Positions 44,600 to 54,679 are shown, counted from the first letter of the stretch. The stretch is 64,000 nucleotides of DNA from an uncultured Lachnospiraceae bacterium (GCA_947037115.1 CAMQTN010000006.1:1-64000); one strand, 5' to 3'. Notes: generated from the sequence alone by a model not told the origin. Numbers and translations are program-made.

Positions 44600-45097
44600 A
44601 TGTCAAAAAAAATAATCCCTGCACTTTGTCTTGCGCTTACTCTTGCAGTCTGCTCCTGCGGTGAGGAAAAGCCTCTTTTGTCTCCCACCGACTATGATCT
44701 GGACGCGGAGACGGCACAGACCATCCGCGGCGTTAAAATCGGCGACGGCGCAGACGTTTTTCTGGCCGCCTATCAGGATTACGATATCCTGTCCAGTATA
44801 AGCGGCGGCGATTACCGCTTCCTTCCCACAGAGGAAATTCCCTTTGATGCCAGCCTGACTACCATTCTGCCCTCTTTCTTTATTGACGGCGCCGCGATAG
44901 ACATTGACAGCTTCTGTGAGAATAACGGAATCGAAAAGGACGGTCTTCTTGCCTTTTTAACCGAAGAAGACTACCTGGAGCATCACACCGTGGTTTATCA
45001 GTATCTGGTCTTTGAATGGGAGAACGGCGTTATCAGTGACATCCGCTCTGAATCCATGGACTACAACAGGGACGCAGCCTACTACGAGGCGAACTGA
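44600..45097 (+). CDS. Small lipoprotein, function unknown
   Basis: The ATG at 44600 follows GGAGAGGAG; an earlier frame start at 44522 has no site. The 165-residue product has a signal peptide ending in a lipobox-like LAVCSCG, so it is probably lipid-anchored outside. The mature part is acidic with DLDAETAQTIRGVKIGD and EWENGVISDIRSESMDYN; the latter recalls beta-rich secreted DUFs. It overlaps the convergent ABC transporter gene by 16 bp at the 3' end. No partner is apparent. Confidence 0.65.
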   Translation: MSKKIIPALCLALTLAVCSCGEEKPLLSPTDYDLDAETAQTIRGVKIGDGADVFLAAYQDYDILSSISGGDYRFLPTEEIPFDASLTTILPSFFIDGAAIDIDSFCENNGIEKDGLLAFLTEEDYLEHHTVVYQYLVFEWENGVISDIRSESMDYNRDAAYYEAN

Positions 45098-46818
45098 CTC
45101 TCATAGAGTTTTGCATAAAATCCCTTCTTTTCAAGCAATGTCCCGTGATTTCCCTGTTCGATAATATTGCCGTCTTTCATAACCAGAATCACATCCGCTT
45201 CCCGTATGGTGGAAAGCCTGTGGGCCACAATAAAGCTGGTTCTTCCCTTCATCATCGTGGCAAAAGCCTTCTGAATCCGAATCTCCGTTCTCGTGTCTAT
45301 GGAAGAGGTCGCCTCATCCAAAATCAGCATGGGAGGAAGGCAGAGCATTACCCTGGTAATGCACAAAAGCTGTTTCTGCCCCTGTGACAGACTGCCGCCG
45401 TCCTCACCGATTACTGTGTCATATCCTCTGGAAAGCCTCTTGATAAAACTGTGGGCATGAGACGCCTTCGCGGCGGCAATCACTTCCTCCTCCGTGGCGT
45501 CCGGCCTGCCCATCACGATGTTGTCCCGGATTGTCCCTGCCTTCAGCCATGTCTCCTGCAGCACCATACCATAATTTTCTCTCAGGCTCTTTCTTGTCAC
45601 CTCGCGGATATCCGCGCCGTCCACACAAATTTTCCCCTGATCCACATCATAGAAACGCATAAGCAGGTTGATAACCGTTGTCTTTCCACAGCCTGTCGGC
45701 CCTACAATAGCCACCCGCTGTCCCGGTTCAACCGCCAGATTGAAATCCGTAATCAATTTCTTCTCCGGCACGTAAGAAAAGTTCACATGGGAGAGTTCCA
45801 CGCGTCCCTCCACATCCCGCAGTACGGCTGCATTCTCCGGTTCCGGAACCTGAGGTTCTTCCTCGATCAGTGCAAAAATCCGGGCCGCGCATGCCAGTGC
45901 ATTCTGTAGTTCCGTCACCACGCCCGAAATCTCATTGAAGGGCTTTGTGTACTGATTCGCATAAGAGAGGAAACAGGAAAGCTGTCCCACACTGATTCCC
46001 CCGCGGATGGAAAAGAGAGCGCCCGCCACCGCCACACCCGCATATACCAGATTATTGACAAATCTGGTAGAGGGATTCGTGAGAGAAGAAAAAAAGATGG
46101 CCCTCAGGGAGCAGTCCTGTAGTCTTTCGTTGATCTCATCAAACTGCGAAAGCGCCTCATCCTCATGGGAAAATGCCTGCACCACTTTCTGATTCCCGAC
46201 CATTTCCTCAATCAGAGCAGTCTGTTCACCTCTGGTCTCCGACTGTAAATGAAACATGGTAAAGGTTTTCTTGGCTATAAAGCCCGCGACAAAAAACGAC
46301 AACGGCGTCACAAGTACAACGACACCCGTGACAGCTACATTGATGCTGAGCATAAAGCCCAAAGTACCGAGAATGGTGATCACACCGGTGAAAAACTGTG
46401 TAAATCCCATCAGCAGACCATCCGCAAACTGGTCCACATCCGCAATCACGCGGCTTACTACCTCGCCGTAGGAATGGCCGTCAATATATTTTAAGGGCAG
46501 AATCTCTATTCTGCGAAAGGCCTCGTTCCGAATATCCTCCACGATCCGATAGGTCATCCTGTTATTGCAGATATTCATGACCCACTGGGCCGCCCCGGTC
46601 AGAACAGCGACAACGGCCATCTGCCTGAGAATGGCAAACACACCGGGGAAATCTACCCGCCCCGGACCGATCACCAGATCAATGACTCTTCCAGTCAATA
46701 TTGGAAAATACAAGGTCAATGCCACTGTCACACTCGCCATCACGATGGAAACCGCCAAATACAGCCAATATTTTCTGATATAGCGAAGCACTCTGCCGAA
46801 GGTTTCCTTCTGTCCCAT
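45082..46818 (-). CDS. ABC exporter half, canonical ATPase site
   Basis: The 578-residue product has an exporter-type membrane domain (six helices, residues about 1-310) and an ATPase domain: Walker A GPTGCGKTT, signature LSQGQKQLL, Walker B MLILDEATSSID with the catalytic Glu present. AGGAGG precedes the ATG. The gene upstream encodes the other half with a degenerate site, so the pair should form a heterodimeric exporter of the LmrCD/BmrCD type. Substrate unknown (drugs, lipids or peptides). A structured repeat (copy B) lies between the two genes. Confidence 0.92.
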   Translation of the reverse strand: MGQKETFGRVLRYIRKYWLYLAVSIVMASVTVALTLYFPILTGRVIDLVIGPGRVDFPGVFAILRQMAVVAVLTGAAQWVMNICNNRMTYRIVEDIRNEAFRRIEILPLKYIDGHSYGEVVSRVIADVDQFADGLLMGFTQFFTGVITILGTLGFMLSINVAVTGVVVLVTPLSFFVAGFIAKKTFTMFHLQSETRGEQTALIEEMVGNQKVVQAFSHEDEALSQFDEINERLQDCSLRAIFFSSLTNPSTRFVNNLVYAGVAVAGALFSIRGGISVGQLSCFLSYANQYTKPFNEISGVVTELQNALACAARIFALIEEEPQVPEPENAAVLRDVEGRVELSHVNFSYVPEKKLITDFNLAVEPGQRVAIVGPTGCGKTTVINLLMRFYDVDQGKICVDGADIREVTRKSLRENYGMVLQETWLKAGTIRDNIVMGRPDATEEEVIAAAKASHAHSFIKRLSRGYDTVIGEDGGSLSQGQKQLLCITRVMLCLPPMLILDEATSSIDTRTEIRIQKAFATMMKGRTSFIVAHRLSTIREADVILVMKDGNIIEQGNHGTLLEKKGFYAKLYESQFAS

Positions 46819-46856
46819 CTGTTATCCTCCTGTTTTCTGTATCATACAGCCATTCC

Positions 46857-46936
46857 CATTCTCCTGCGCAAGATTCAGCACCTCAGCGCGAAGCTGCCTT
46901 TGCCGCGAGTGATTAGACGTTCCTCTCACGCTGTTC
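46857..46936 (-). repeat. Structured repeat, copy B
   Basis: Read leftward it starts GAACAGCGTGAGAGG and ends GCGCAGGAGAATG. GCGTGAGA pairs with TCTTGCGC. It overlaps the last seven codons of the exporter gene ending at 46913. Where copies C and D have TAG, this copy has CAG, so the protein reads into the element. Confidence 0.6.
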
Positions 46937-48694
46937 AAATTGGGAATAGTAAATTTCCTGATAAACCTCACAGCCCTCCAGCAGCTCTTCATGGGTTCCG
47001 CAGCCGGCCATCTCGCCGTCCTCCAACACGATAATCTGATCCGCGTGCATAATGGAGGAAGCACGCTGGGATACAATAAACACCGTCGTCTGGCCGGGAA
47101 GCTCCTTAAGCGCCTTTCTGAGGGCCGCGTCCGTGGCATAATCCAAAGCCGACGCACTGTCGTCCAGAATCAGAATCTCCGGCTTTGCCACCAGGGCCCT
47201 CGCTATGGTAAGACGCTGTCTCTGGCCGCCGGAAAGATTTCGTCCCTCCTGTGCCACAGGCGCATCTAAGCCCCCCTCCTTAGCTTCCACAAACTCTTTT
47301 GCCTGTGCAATCCTTAAGGCTTCCCACAATTCCTCATCTGTGGCGGCTCCGTTGCCCCACAGCAGATTATCCCTGATCGTCCCACGAAAAAGCACCGCCT
47401 TCTGCAACACCATGCCGACCTTCTGGCGAAGCGCTTCCATCCCGTAGTTTCCCACATCCTGCCCGTCCACACGGACTGTCCCTTTCGTGGCATCATAAAA
47501 GCGGGGAATCATATGAACCAGAGAGGATTTGCCGGAGCCCGTACCGCCTATGATGCCGACAGTCTCTCCTCTTTTTACCTTCATGTCAATATCGCAGAGG
47601 GACTCTGCGCCGGCCCCCCCGTAGGTCAGGTGCACGTGGTCAAACTCCACAACCAGCGTATTTTCCTCCGTCTGCGCCGCTTTCTTCCCATCCAGGCGGT
47701 CCTTTTCTGCCACCGGGCCGCTTTCCTGTGTCAGTCGTTCCCACTGCATGGAGTTCTCCACCTCGAAGATGGACTCGATCCGGTTGGCGCAGGCCAACGC
47801 CTTCGTGATGGTGATAATCAGATTCGCAAGTTTAATGAGCTCCACCAAAATCTGAGACATGTAGTTGACCAGCGCCACCACCTGTCCCTGGGAAATACTC
47901 GCCTCGTCCACACGGACCGCGCCCGTATAAAGCAATATCACGGTAGCCGCATTGATGATAATATACGTAACCGGATTGGTCAATGCCGATATTCTTCCCA
48001 CAAGGAGCTGCAGATTTGCCAGCGTTTCATTTTTCGCCTCAAATCTCTCGATCTCTTCCTCCTCCTTATGGAAAGCGCGGATCACCCTTGCGCCTGTCAG
48101 ATTCTCCCTGGTCGCCCCCAGCACCGCGTCCAGCCCTGCCTGCACCTTCCTGTACATGGGCATGGTAATCATCATGATCCCAAAGACCACCACGGCGAGA
48201 ACCGGTATCGTCACCACAAAGATAAAGGCCGCGCGCACATCGATGGTGAAAGCCATAACCATGGCGCCGAACACGATAAAAGGGGAACGCAAAAACAGCC
48301 GTAACACCATATTGACACCGTTTTGCACCTGATTCACATCGGAAGTCATGCGCGTAATCAGCGTAGATGTTCCCAGCGTGTCAATCTCCGTAAAGGAAAG
48401 ACTCTGGATATGGTCAAAGAGTGAATGCTTGAGCTTTGTGGAAAAACCCACCGCCGCCCTGGCCGCAAAATACTGGGCCGTAATGGAACAGAGCAGCCCG
48501 ACCAGTCCCAGCCCCACCAGAAGAAGCCCGGAACGGAGCACATAGCCGCTGTTCGCCTGCCTGATGCCGTAATCGATGATATCCGCCATCACAAGCGGCA
48601 CAAACAGTTCAAAAGTCGCCTCAAGCATCTTAAAGAGCGGCGCACAGACAGTCTCTTTCTTATAATCTTTTAAATATATCAACAGCTTTTTCAT
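46913..48694 (-). CDS. ABC exporter half, degenerate ATPase site
   Basis: The 593-residue product has an exporter membrane domain (about 1-320) and an ATPase domain with Walker A GGTGSGKSS, signature LSGGQRQRL and Walker B ILILDDSASALD. The catalytic Glu is Asp, as in the degenerate site of known heterodimers. It is coupled to the LCP gene upstream by ATGA. The partner half is the next gene. The last residues (QRERNV) are encoded by repeat copy B. Confidence 0.9.
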   Translation of the reverse strand: MKKLLIYLKDYKKETVCAPLFKMLEATFELFVPLVMADIIDYGIRQANSGYVLRSGLLLVGLGLVGLLCSITAQYFAARAAVGFSTKLKHSLFDHIQSLSFTEIDTLGTSTLITRMTSDVNQVQNGVNMVLRLFLRSPFIVFGAMVMAFTIDVRAAFIFVVTIPVLAVVVFGIMMITMPMYRKVQAGLDAVLGATRENLTGARVIRAFHKEEEEIERFEAKNETLANLQLLVGRISALTNPVTYIIINAATVILLYTGAVRVDEASISQGQVVALVNYMSQILVELIKLANLIITITKALACANRIESIFEVENSMQWERLTQESGPVAEKDRLDGKKAAQTEENTLVVEFDHVHLTYGGAGAESLCDIDMKVKRGETVGIIGGTGSGKSSLVHMIPRFYDATKGTVRVDGQDVGNYGMEALRQKVGMVLQKAVLFRGTIRDNLLWGNGAATDEELWEALRIAQAKEFVEAKEGGLDAPVAQEGRNLSGGQRQRLTIARALVAKPEILILDDSASALDYATDAALRKALKELPGQTTVFIVSQRASSIMHADQIIVLEDGEMAGCGTHEELLEGCEVYQEIYYSQFEQRERNV

Positions 48695-49785
48695 TGCAGG
48701 TACTCTCCCGTCTGTTCCCTGATCTCCTCGTTGATTCTGTGCACCTGTCCCGAAGGCGCATATCTCTCCTCCGGGTAAAGCACCTGATGGAGCTGTCTCA
48801 CATTCTCCTCCAGATCAACGGGAATCACACAGCTTCCCTTGCTTCCCACGTTGGCGCCGGCCCTTCCGCCCTCGAAAGGGAAACCGTCGCTGTCCGTCAC
48901 ATGATAACCTGCCGCACTTCCGAGAACACTCAGGATCTCATCCACACCAAGAGATGTTTCCACCTGGGGAAGCACTGCATTAACCATTTCAGTCAATGTA
49001 CCGACGGAAGCGCCGTGCGCCTTCTCCATCATGGCGGCGAGCACCTCTCTCTGTCTCTCCGCACGTCTGAAATCGTCTCCTCTTGTATATCGGATCCGGC
49101 AGTAAGCCGTGGCCTGCATACCGTTTAAAAGCTGCCTGCCGCTCTTCTCCACCGGCGTATAATCCACGCCAAGCTCCTGTGCCATGCAGAGCTGGTAATT
49201 GTTCAGATGGGAGATCTCCGCATCCGTGACCTCCATCTCTATGCCGCCCAGTGCATCAACCGCGTCCATCAGACCGGAAAAACCGATGGTGACATAGTCT
49301 GTGATATCCAGATCCAGATTCATATTGAGCATGTTGATCGCCTGCTCCGGCCCGCCCTGGGCGTAGGCTGTATTGCATTTATTGTAAGTGTCGTTACTCA
49401 GATTCAAATAGGTGTCCCGGAACACGGATATCAGCTTAACCTCCTGTGTCTTCTGATTGATACTGGCAATCATGATGGTATCGCTTCTGGTTCCTCTGCC
49501 CAGCTCTCCGTCTCTCGCATCCACGCCAAAGAGCGCTATGTTCCGGTAGCTTACAGTCTCCTCTTCCTCTTCTTTCTTCTCCGCGTCTGTCTCCTCCACA
49601 TCCGTGATTTTCTTCTTTACCACCTCATCGTTGATCCGGATCTTTTCCTCATCGATCTCCCTGCGGTCCACCTCGTCTGTCATCCTGACGACCACAACCA
49701 TGATACCGACAGAGACTAACAGGGCGCAGATCTCCAAGATCAGAAGAGGAATATTCCTCAAAAAGCCGTGTTTTTTCTTATTCAT
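48691..49785 (-). CDS. LytR-CpsA-Psr family cell-wall ligase
   Basis: The 364-residue product has one membrane anchor (about 10-32), a charged linker rich in Asp/Glu/Lys (about 40-75), and an LCP domain: IALFGVDARDGELGRGTRSD, FRDTYLNLSNDTYNKCN, YVTIGFSGLMDAVDALGGIE and YCRIRYTRGDDFRRAERQ, with the Arg and Asp residues that hold the lipid pyrophosphate. It attaches anionic polymers to peptidoglycan outside the cell. The ATPase half downstream is coupled by ATGA, an unusual link. Confidence 0.92.
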   Translation of the reverse strand: MNKKKHGFLRNIPLLILEICALLVSVGIMVVVVRMTDEVDRREIDEEKIRINDEVVKKKITDVEETDAEKKEEEEETVSYRNIALFGVDARDGELGRGTRSDTIMIASINQKTQEVKLISVFRDTYLNLSNDTYNKCNTAYAQGGPEQAINMLNMNLDLDITDYVTIGFSGLMDAVDALGGIEMEVTDAEISHLNNYQLCMAQELGVDYTPVEKSGRQLLNGMQATAYCRIRYTRGDDFRRAERQREVLAAMMEKAHGASVGTLTEMVNAVLPQVETSLGVDEILSVLGSAAGYHVTDSDGFPFEGGRAGANVGSKGSCVIPVDLEENVRQLHQVLYPEERYAPSGQVHRINEEIREQTGEYLQ

Positions 49786-49859
49786 ACTGACTCCTTTGTC
49801 AGATCTTCATTCCCATTTGTAAATTAGACGATCCAAGTTATCGTACCACATAAACGGCT

Positions 49860-51227
49860 CTAAATCAAGTCGATGGCGTCCCTCACGGTTCTGACGCCGA
49901 TGACGGTAAGTCCCTGTTTCTCCCTGATCTGCCCTGCGTTTACTGCCGGCAGGATACAGGTGGTAAAACCCAGTTTCGCCGCCTCCGCCACCCGCTGGGA
50001 CGCCATGGAGACGCCGCGCACCTCACCGCTCAGACCAATCTCCCCAAAGGCTATCGTCTTATCGTCTATTACCCGGTTTTTAAAGCTGGAAGCCACAGCC
50101 ATGGCAACGCCAAGATCAATGGCCGGCTCCACGATCCGCATGCCGCCCGCCAGATTCACATAGGCGTCGCAGTCTGACATCTGCAGATTCAGACGTTTCT
50201 CCAAAACCGCCATCAGGAGATTCAGCCTGTTAAAATCCATTCCGATTGCCTGCCGTCTGGGTATCCCGAAATTGCTGTGGCAGACAAGCGCCTGAATCTC
50301 CAGGAGCATGGGCCTTGTCCCCTCCATGGAACAGGATACAACGGAACCGCTGGCCCCCTCGGGCTTTCCACTCAACATGAACTCTGAGGCGTTTCTCACC
50401 TCCATCAGGCCTTCCTCTTTCATCTCAAAGACGCCTATCTCATTGGTGGAACCAAAACGGTTTTTCACACCCCGCAGAATCCGGTAGGAGGCGTGCCTGT
50501 CACCCTCAAAATAGAGCACCGTATCAACCATATGCTCCAATACTCTAGGCCCGGCCACAGTCCCCTCCTTAGTCACATGGCCCACGATCAGGATGGATAC
50601 GCCAAGCCCCTTGGCTAACTGCATCAGCACATTGGTGGACTCCCTCACCTGGGACACGCTTCCCGGCGCAGAAGAAATCTCCTCACGGTACATCGTCTGG
50701 ATCGAATCGATAACCGCCACCGCCGGCGCCTCTTTTCGGATGGTCTGCTCCACTGTCTCCAGGCTGGTTTCGCATAAAAGCTGCAAATTGTCCGAAAATT
50801 CCCCGATCCGGTTGGCACGGATCTTGATCTGCTGTAAGGATTCCTCCCCCGAAATATACAGAAGTTTCCGGCCATCCGCCGCCATGTGCCTGCACACCTG
50901 CAGCAGAAGCGTTGATTTGCCGATTCCGGGATCACCGCCTACCAGAGTGAGAGACCCCGGCACAATGCCGCCGCCAAGCACCCTGTCCAGCTCTATGATA
51001 TGTGTGGTCATACGTTCGCCTTCCCGCAGATCCACCTCGTTCAGGCTCACCGGCGATGCGGTTCTCCTCCCGGACATACCGCCTCCCGAACTGCCGGTCC
51101 CCTTTCTCACCGCCGGCTCCTCCACCATCGTATTCCACTCTTTACATCCGGGACACTGTCCCAGCCATTTGGCGGATTCGTATCCGCAATTTTGACAAAA
51201 AAATACTGTCATCTTCCCCTTTGCCAT
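49860..51227 (-). CDS. radA: DNA repair protein RadA
   Basis: The start is at 51227, after GGAGGAG; a longer frame to 51329 lacks a site. The 455-residue product has the RadA order: an N-terminal zinc finger (CQNCGYESAKWLGQCPGCKEW), RecA-type ATPase (Walker A GGDPGIGKST, KNRFG motif near residue 255), and a C-terminal Lon-type domain. RadA drives branch migration at recombination intermediates. It is separated from the downstream LCP gene by 74 bp. Often located beside clpC, as here. Confidence 0.97.
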   Translation of the reverse strand: MAKGKMTVFFCQNCGYESAKWLGQCPGCKEWNTMVEEPAVRKGTGSSGGGMSGRRTASPVSLNEVDLREGERMTTHIIELDRVLGGGIVPGSLTLVGGDPGIGKSTLLLQVCRHMAADGRKLLYISGEESLQQIKIRANRIGEFSDNLQLLCETSLETVEQTIRKEAPAVAVIDSIQTMYREEISSAPGSVSQVRESTNVLMQLAKGLGVSILIVGHVTKEGTVAGPRVLEHMVDTVLYFEGDRHASYRILRGVKNRFGSTNEIGVFEMKEEGLMEVRNASEFMLSGKPEGASGSVVSCSMEGTRPMLLEIQALVCHSNFGIPRRQAIGMDFNRLNLLMAVLEKRLNLQMSDCDAYVNLAGGMRIVEPAIDLGVAMAVASSFKNRVIDDKTIAFGEIGLSGEVRGVSMASQRVAEAAKLGFTTCILPAVNAGQIREKQGLTVIGVRTVRDAIDLI

Positions 51228-51341
51228 CCGTTCTCCTCCTGCGGGACCGCCAGATTTTTTCTGTGCGGGCCGCGCATAAGAAGAGGCCCTCCAACCAGAT
51301 ATGACACATGCCCGTTGAAAGACCCCCATTCTTTTAACTGT

Positions 51342-51752
51342 CTATTTTACAATCTTAACTTCTACTTCACCGACGCTAGCAAGCTCCACGCTGATACTCA
51401 GCTTCCCGCTCAGATTCGTCTTCATCTCGCCCACATTTGCGCCGTTCACATACACCTTATACACCGTGTCCTCCTCAAGTCCCACGGTGATCTGTGCATC
51501 CTCATCCCCCTCTACTTTGAAGGTAAGGCCTTCCTCCGTCTCCTCAAAATGATTCACACTGGTCCCCGGCTCCGACTCGTAAGCAAACATACCGTTCTTC
51601 TCCAGCTTAGTCAGCTCCCTGAATGTCTTTACCTTGTACAGATTACCGCCGTGCTCGTAATCCTCCAGTTTCGCCTTAGCTGCCAGACTGTGATTGCCAA
51701 AACTGATTGTCCTGTCACTCTCTGCGCGCAGTAACTCCTCTACTACAGCCAT
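51342..51752 (-). CDS. Beta-rich conserved protein, sometimes mislabelled endosialidase
   Basis: The 136-residue product starts MAVVEELLRAESDRTISFGNH, with AGGAGG upstream. An N-terminal helix-strand (residues 1-60, KVKTFRELTKLEKNGM) is followed by an immunoglobulin-like set of strands (GLTFKVEGDEDAQITVGLEE and TVYKVYVNGANVGEMKTNLSG). Family members in Clostridia are often named endosialidase in databases; no catalytic residues of a sialidase are seen. No signal peptide. Function unknown, though the conserved place between radA and clpC suggests a housekeeping role. Confidence 0.65.
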   Translation of the reverse strand: MAVVEELLRAESDRTISFGNHSLAAKAKLEDYEHGGNLYKVKTFRELTKLEKNGMFAYESEPGTSVNHFEETEEGLTFKVEGDEDAQITVGLEEDTVYKVYVNGANVGEMKTNLSGKLSISVELASVGEVEVKIVK

Positions 51753-51829
51753 CGTATTTTCCTCCTGTGTCTTATTATGTCTTATTTTCCTGCATTGGTT
51801 CCATATTATGACATCTGCGCTATATGCGC

Positions 51830-54277
51830 TTACACCGGTTTTACCGTGAAGGTTATTTTCCTGCTCTTAAGCCCCACCGTCACCCTGTCACCGCTTTTCA
51901 CCTTTCCGGCCAGTATTTCCTCCGCCAGCGCGTCTTCAATCTCCGACTGGATCGCCCGCTTCATGGGTCTTGCCCCCATCTTTGCGTCCATGTGCTTCTC
52001 GATCAGATGCTCTTTTACGGCGGAACCCACAGTCAGATCGATATCCATCTGCTCCCTGCACCGCTTCGACAGATTTTTGGCAAGCAGCGTTACAATCGCC
52101 TTCATATCGTCCTTATTCAGCGGATGGAACACCATAATCTCATCAATTCTGTTGATAAATTCCGGCTTGAAAAGGCGCTTGACCTCCTCCATCACATTGC
52201 CCTTCATTTTATCGTAGCTCTGCTTCTCGGTCTCAGCCGCGCCAAATCCCAGATTTTTCGGGTCAATGATCCGCTGTGCGCCGGCATTTGAAGTCATGAT
52301 CAGAATGGTATTCTTGAAACTCACCTTCCGCCCCTTGGAATCCGTGATATGTCCGTCGTCAAGAACCTGAAGCAATACGTTAAACACATCCGGATGGGCT
52401 TTTTCTATCTCATCAAAAAGCACCACCGAGTAGGGATTTCTGCGGATCTTCTCGGAGAGCTGCCCTCCCTCCTCAAAACCCACATATCCCGGAGGAGAAC
52501 CGATCATCTTGGACACCGAATGTCCTTCCATATATTCCGACATATCCACACGGATCAGAGCATTCTCCGAACCGAACATGGCCTCAGCCAAAGCCTTGGA
52601 CAGCTCCGTCTTGCCCACGCCCGTAGGCCCCAGAAACAGGAAAGAACCGATGGGCCTGTTGGGATCCTGCAGCCCCACCCTGCCGCGGCGCATGGCCTTT
52701 GCTACTGCCACCACAGCCTCCTCCTGGCCAATCACCCGCTTGTGCAGGATAGATTCCAGTTTGAGAAGCCTCTCGCTTTCTTTCTCCGCCAGCTTCTTCA
52801 CCGGGATTCTGGTCCAGAGCGAGACCACCTCTGCGATCTCATTTTCACCTACCACGTAGGCGCGGCTCTGTTCCTCCTGCTCAAGCCGCTTCACCAGACG
52901 GTCATATTTTCTGATACAGTTTTCCTGTTTTTTCTTGAGCTCCGCCGCCTGTGTGAACGCCTCCATACGGATCGACCGCTCAATCTGCAGATCAATCTTA
53001 TCAATCTCCTCAGAAAGTTCCTGCAGCTTGTCAGGCTGTTTTGCCACATGCAGACGCACAGCCGCCGATGCTTCATCAATCAGGTCAATCGCCTTATCCG
53101 GAAGGTTCCTGTCATTGATATAGCGCGCCGACAGAGCCACCGCAGCGCTGATCGCCTCAGGGGTAATGGTAACCCGGTGGTGTTCCTCATACTTGTGGGC
53201 AATGCCTTTCAGGATATTCTCTGTCTCCTCGAGAGAGGGTTCCTCCACCGTCACCGGATGGAATCTTCTCTCCAGAGCGGCGTCCTTCTCCACATATTTG
53301 CGGTATTCTGCAATGGTAGTCGCACCGATCAGCTGAATTTCCCCCCTCGCGAGAGAGGGTTTTAAGATGTTGGAAGCGTCGATGGCGCCCTCCGCGCCGC
53401 CTGCACCGATAATGGTGTGCATCTCATCCAGAAAGAGGATGATATTGCCGTCTTCAATCACCTCTTTTATCACTTTCTTGATACGTTCCTCGAACTCACC
53501 GCGGTATTTACTGCCCGCCACCATGCCCGAGAGATCCAGCGTCAAAAGCCGCTTATTCTGTACCGTAAAAGGCACGTCGCCGGTCACGATTCTGGCGGCG
53601 AGTCCCTCCACCACCGCCGTTTTGCCCACGCCCGGTTCTCCTACCAGACAGGGGTTATTTTTGGTACGGCGGGAAAGGATCTGTACCACCCTCGTAATCT
53701 CATCTTCCCTGCCGATCACGGGGTCGAGTTTTCCCTCGCGGGCAAGCGCCGTCAAATCCCTGCTGTAATGATCGAGGGTTGAGGTACTTCCCTTTTTCTT
53801 ATTCTGCTTTCTGCCCAGATCTTCCTTGTAGAGCGCGCCGTCCTCGCCCATAGCCACCAGCACATCCACATAGAGTTTCTGCACCGAGATACCCATGGTA
53901 TTTAAGAGTCTGACCGCCACATTCTCTCCCTCTTTCAAAAGCGCCAGAAGGATATGCTCCGTCCCCGTCTTCTCACTGCGAAACCGTTCCGCCTGCCTGT
54001 GCGCCTCCTCCAAAATGGCCAGTGCACGCGGAGAATAACCGTCCCTCTCCGCAATCAGCACAGAGGTCTCCGGCACAATCAAGTCCTTGATCATTTCCTT
54101 CAGCTGCAGGACATCCACACCGTTATTTAAAAGCACGGTCGCCGCAACGCCCGTATTCTCCCGCAGGAGGCCTAACAGGATATGCTCGCTTCCCACATAA
54201 CTCTGCCGCAGACTTCTGGCCGCCCGCTCCGCAAGAGCAAGGGCTGCCCTCGCCTTATCCGTAAATTGTGGCTGCAT
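51830..54277 (-). CDS. clpC: Clp ATPase, ClpC type
   Basis: The 815-residue product has two N-terminal Clp repeats (about 1-145), a first AAA domain (GEPGVGKTAVVEGLA), a short middle domain with IDLQIERSIRMEAF and a coiled coil, and a second AAA domain (GPTGVGKTELSKALAE) plus C-terminal D2 part. It unfolds proteins for ClpP. The ATG follows the TAA of the GntR-type gene directly (TAAATG), so the two are coupled. The usual ctsR-mcsA-mcsB genes are absent. Confidence 0.93.
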   Translation of the reverse strand: MQPQFTDKARAALALAERAARSLRQSYVGSEHILLGLLRENTGVAATVLLNNGVDVLQLKEMIKDLIVPETSVLIAERDGYSPRALAILEEAHRQAERFRSEKTGTEHILLALLKEGENVAVRLLNTMGISVQKLYVDVLVAMGEDGALYKEDLGRKQNKKKGSTSTLDHYSRDLTALAREGKLDPVIGREDEITRVVQILSRRTKNNPCLVGEPGVGKTAVVEGLAARIVTGDVPFTVQNKRLLTLDLSGMVAGSKYRGEFEERIKKVIKEVIEDGNIILFLDEMHTIIGAGGAEGAIDASNILKPSLARGEIQLIGATTIAEYRKYVEKDAALERRFHPVTVEEPSLEETENILKGIAHKYEEHHRVTITPEAISAAVALSARYINDRNLPDKAIDLIDEASAAVRLHVAKQPDKLQELSEEIDKIDLQIERSIRMEAFTQAAELKKKQENCIRKYDRLVKRLEQEEQSRAYVVGENEIAEVVSLWTRIPVKKLAEKESERLLKLESILHKRVIGQEEAVVAVAKAMRRGRVGLQDPNRPIGSFLFLGPTGVGKTELSKALAEAMFGSENALIRVDMSEYMEGHSVSKMIGSPPGYVGFEEGGQLSEKIRRNPYSVVLFDEIEKAHPDVFNVLLQVLDDGHITDSKGRKVSFKNTILIMTSNAGAQRIIDPKNLGFGAAETEKQSYDKMKGNVMEEVKRLFKPEFINRIDEIMVFHPLNKDDMKAIVTLLAKNLSKRCREQMDIDLTVGSAVKEHLIEKHMDAKMGARPMKRAIQSEIEDALAEEILAGKVKSGDRVTVGLKSRKITFTVKPV

Positions 54278-54661
54278 TTAGTCTTCCATTCCTTTCCCAT
54301 ATTCCTCATAAATTTCATCTATAAGAGCATGCACTTCTTCGCCGGAAATATTCTTACAGCTTGCTTTTGCCAGGGTGACAAGCAGCTCCTCCCGGATCTC
54401 CTCTAGGGCCCGCATCCTGTCAATGTCCACGGCCACCATCACGCCCTTCCTGCGGTCCACTTTGACGTAACCCTCCTGTTTCAAAACGGTATACGCCTTA
54501 TTGACCGTGTGCATATTGACGCCGATGGTATCCGCCAGCTGTCTGACCGAGGGCAGCATATCTCCCTCCTGAAACCGGGCAGATGCGATCCCCATAATGA
54601 TCTGATCCCGCAGCTGCATATAGATCGCCTGATCACTGTTAAAATCTATCTCGATAAGCAT
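54278..54661 (-). CDS. GntR-family (YtrA-type) transcription regulator
   Basis: The 127-residue product begins MLIEIDFNSDQAIYMQLRDQ, has the winged-helix DNA-binding domain (MLPSVRQLADTIGVNMHTVN and YTVLKQEGYVKVDRRKGVMV) and a short C-terminal helix, typical for the YtrA subgroup without a large ligand domain. It is placed directly in front of clpC, with TAAATG at the joint, and probably controls clpC expression, in place of CtsR. No operator could be identified upstream; no CtsR heptads were seen. Confidence 0.88.
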   Translation of the reverse strand: MLIEIDFNSDQAIYMQLRDQIIMGIASARFQEGDMLPSVRQLADTIGVNMHTVNKAYTVLKQEGYVKVDRRKGVMVAVDIDRMRALEEIREELLVTLAKASCKNISGEEVHALIDEIYEEYGKGMED

Positions 54662-54679
54662 GCAACACTTCCCCGTTCT

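Noticed and set aside
51342..51752. Endosialidase
   Set aside because: The name is common in databases for this family, but there is no signal peptide, catalytic residue set or tail-spike fold to support it.
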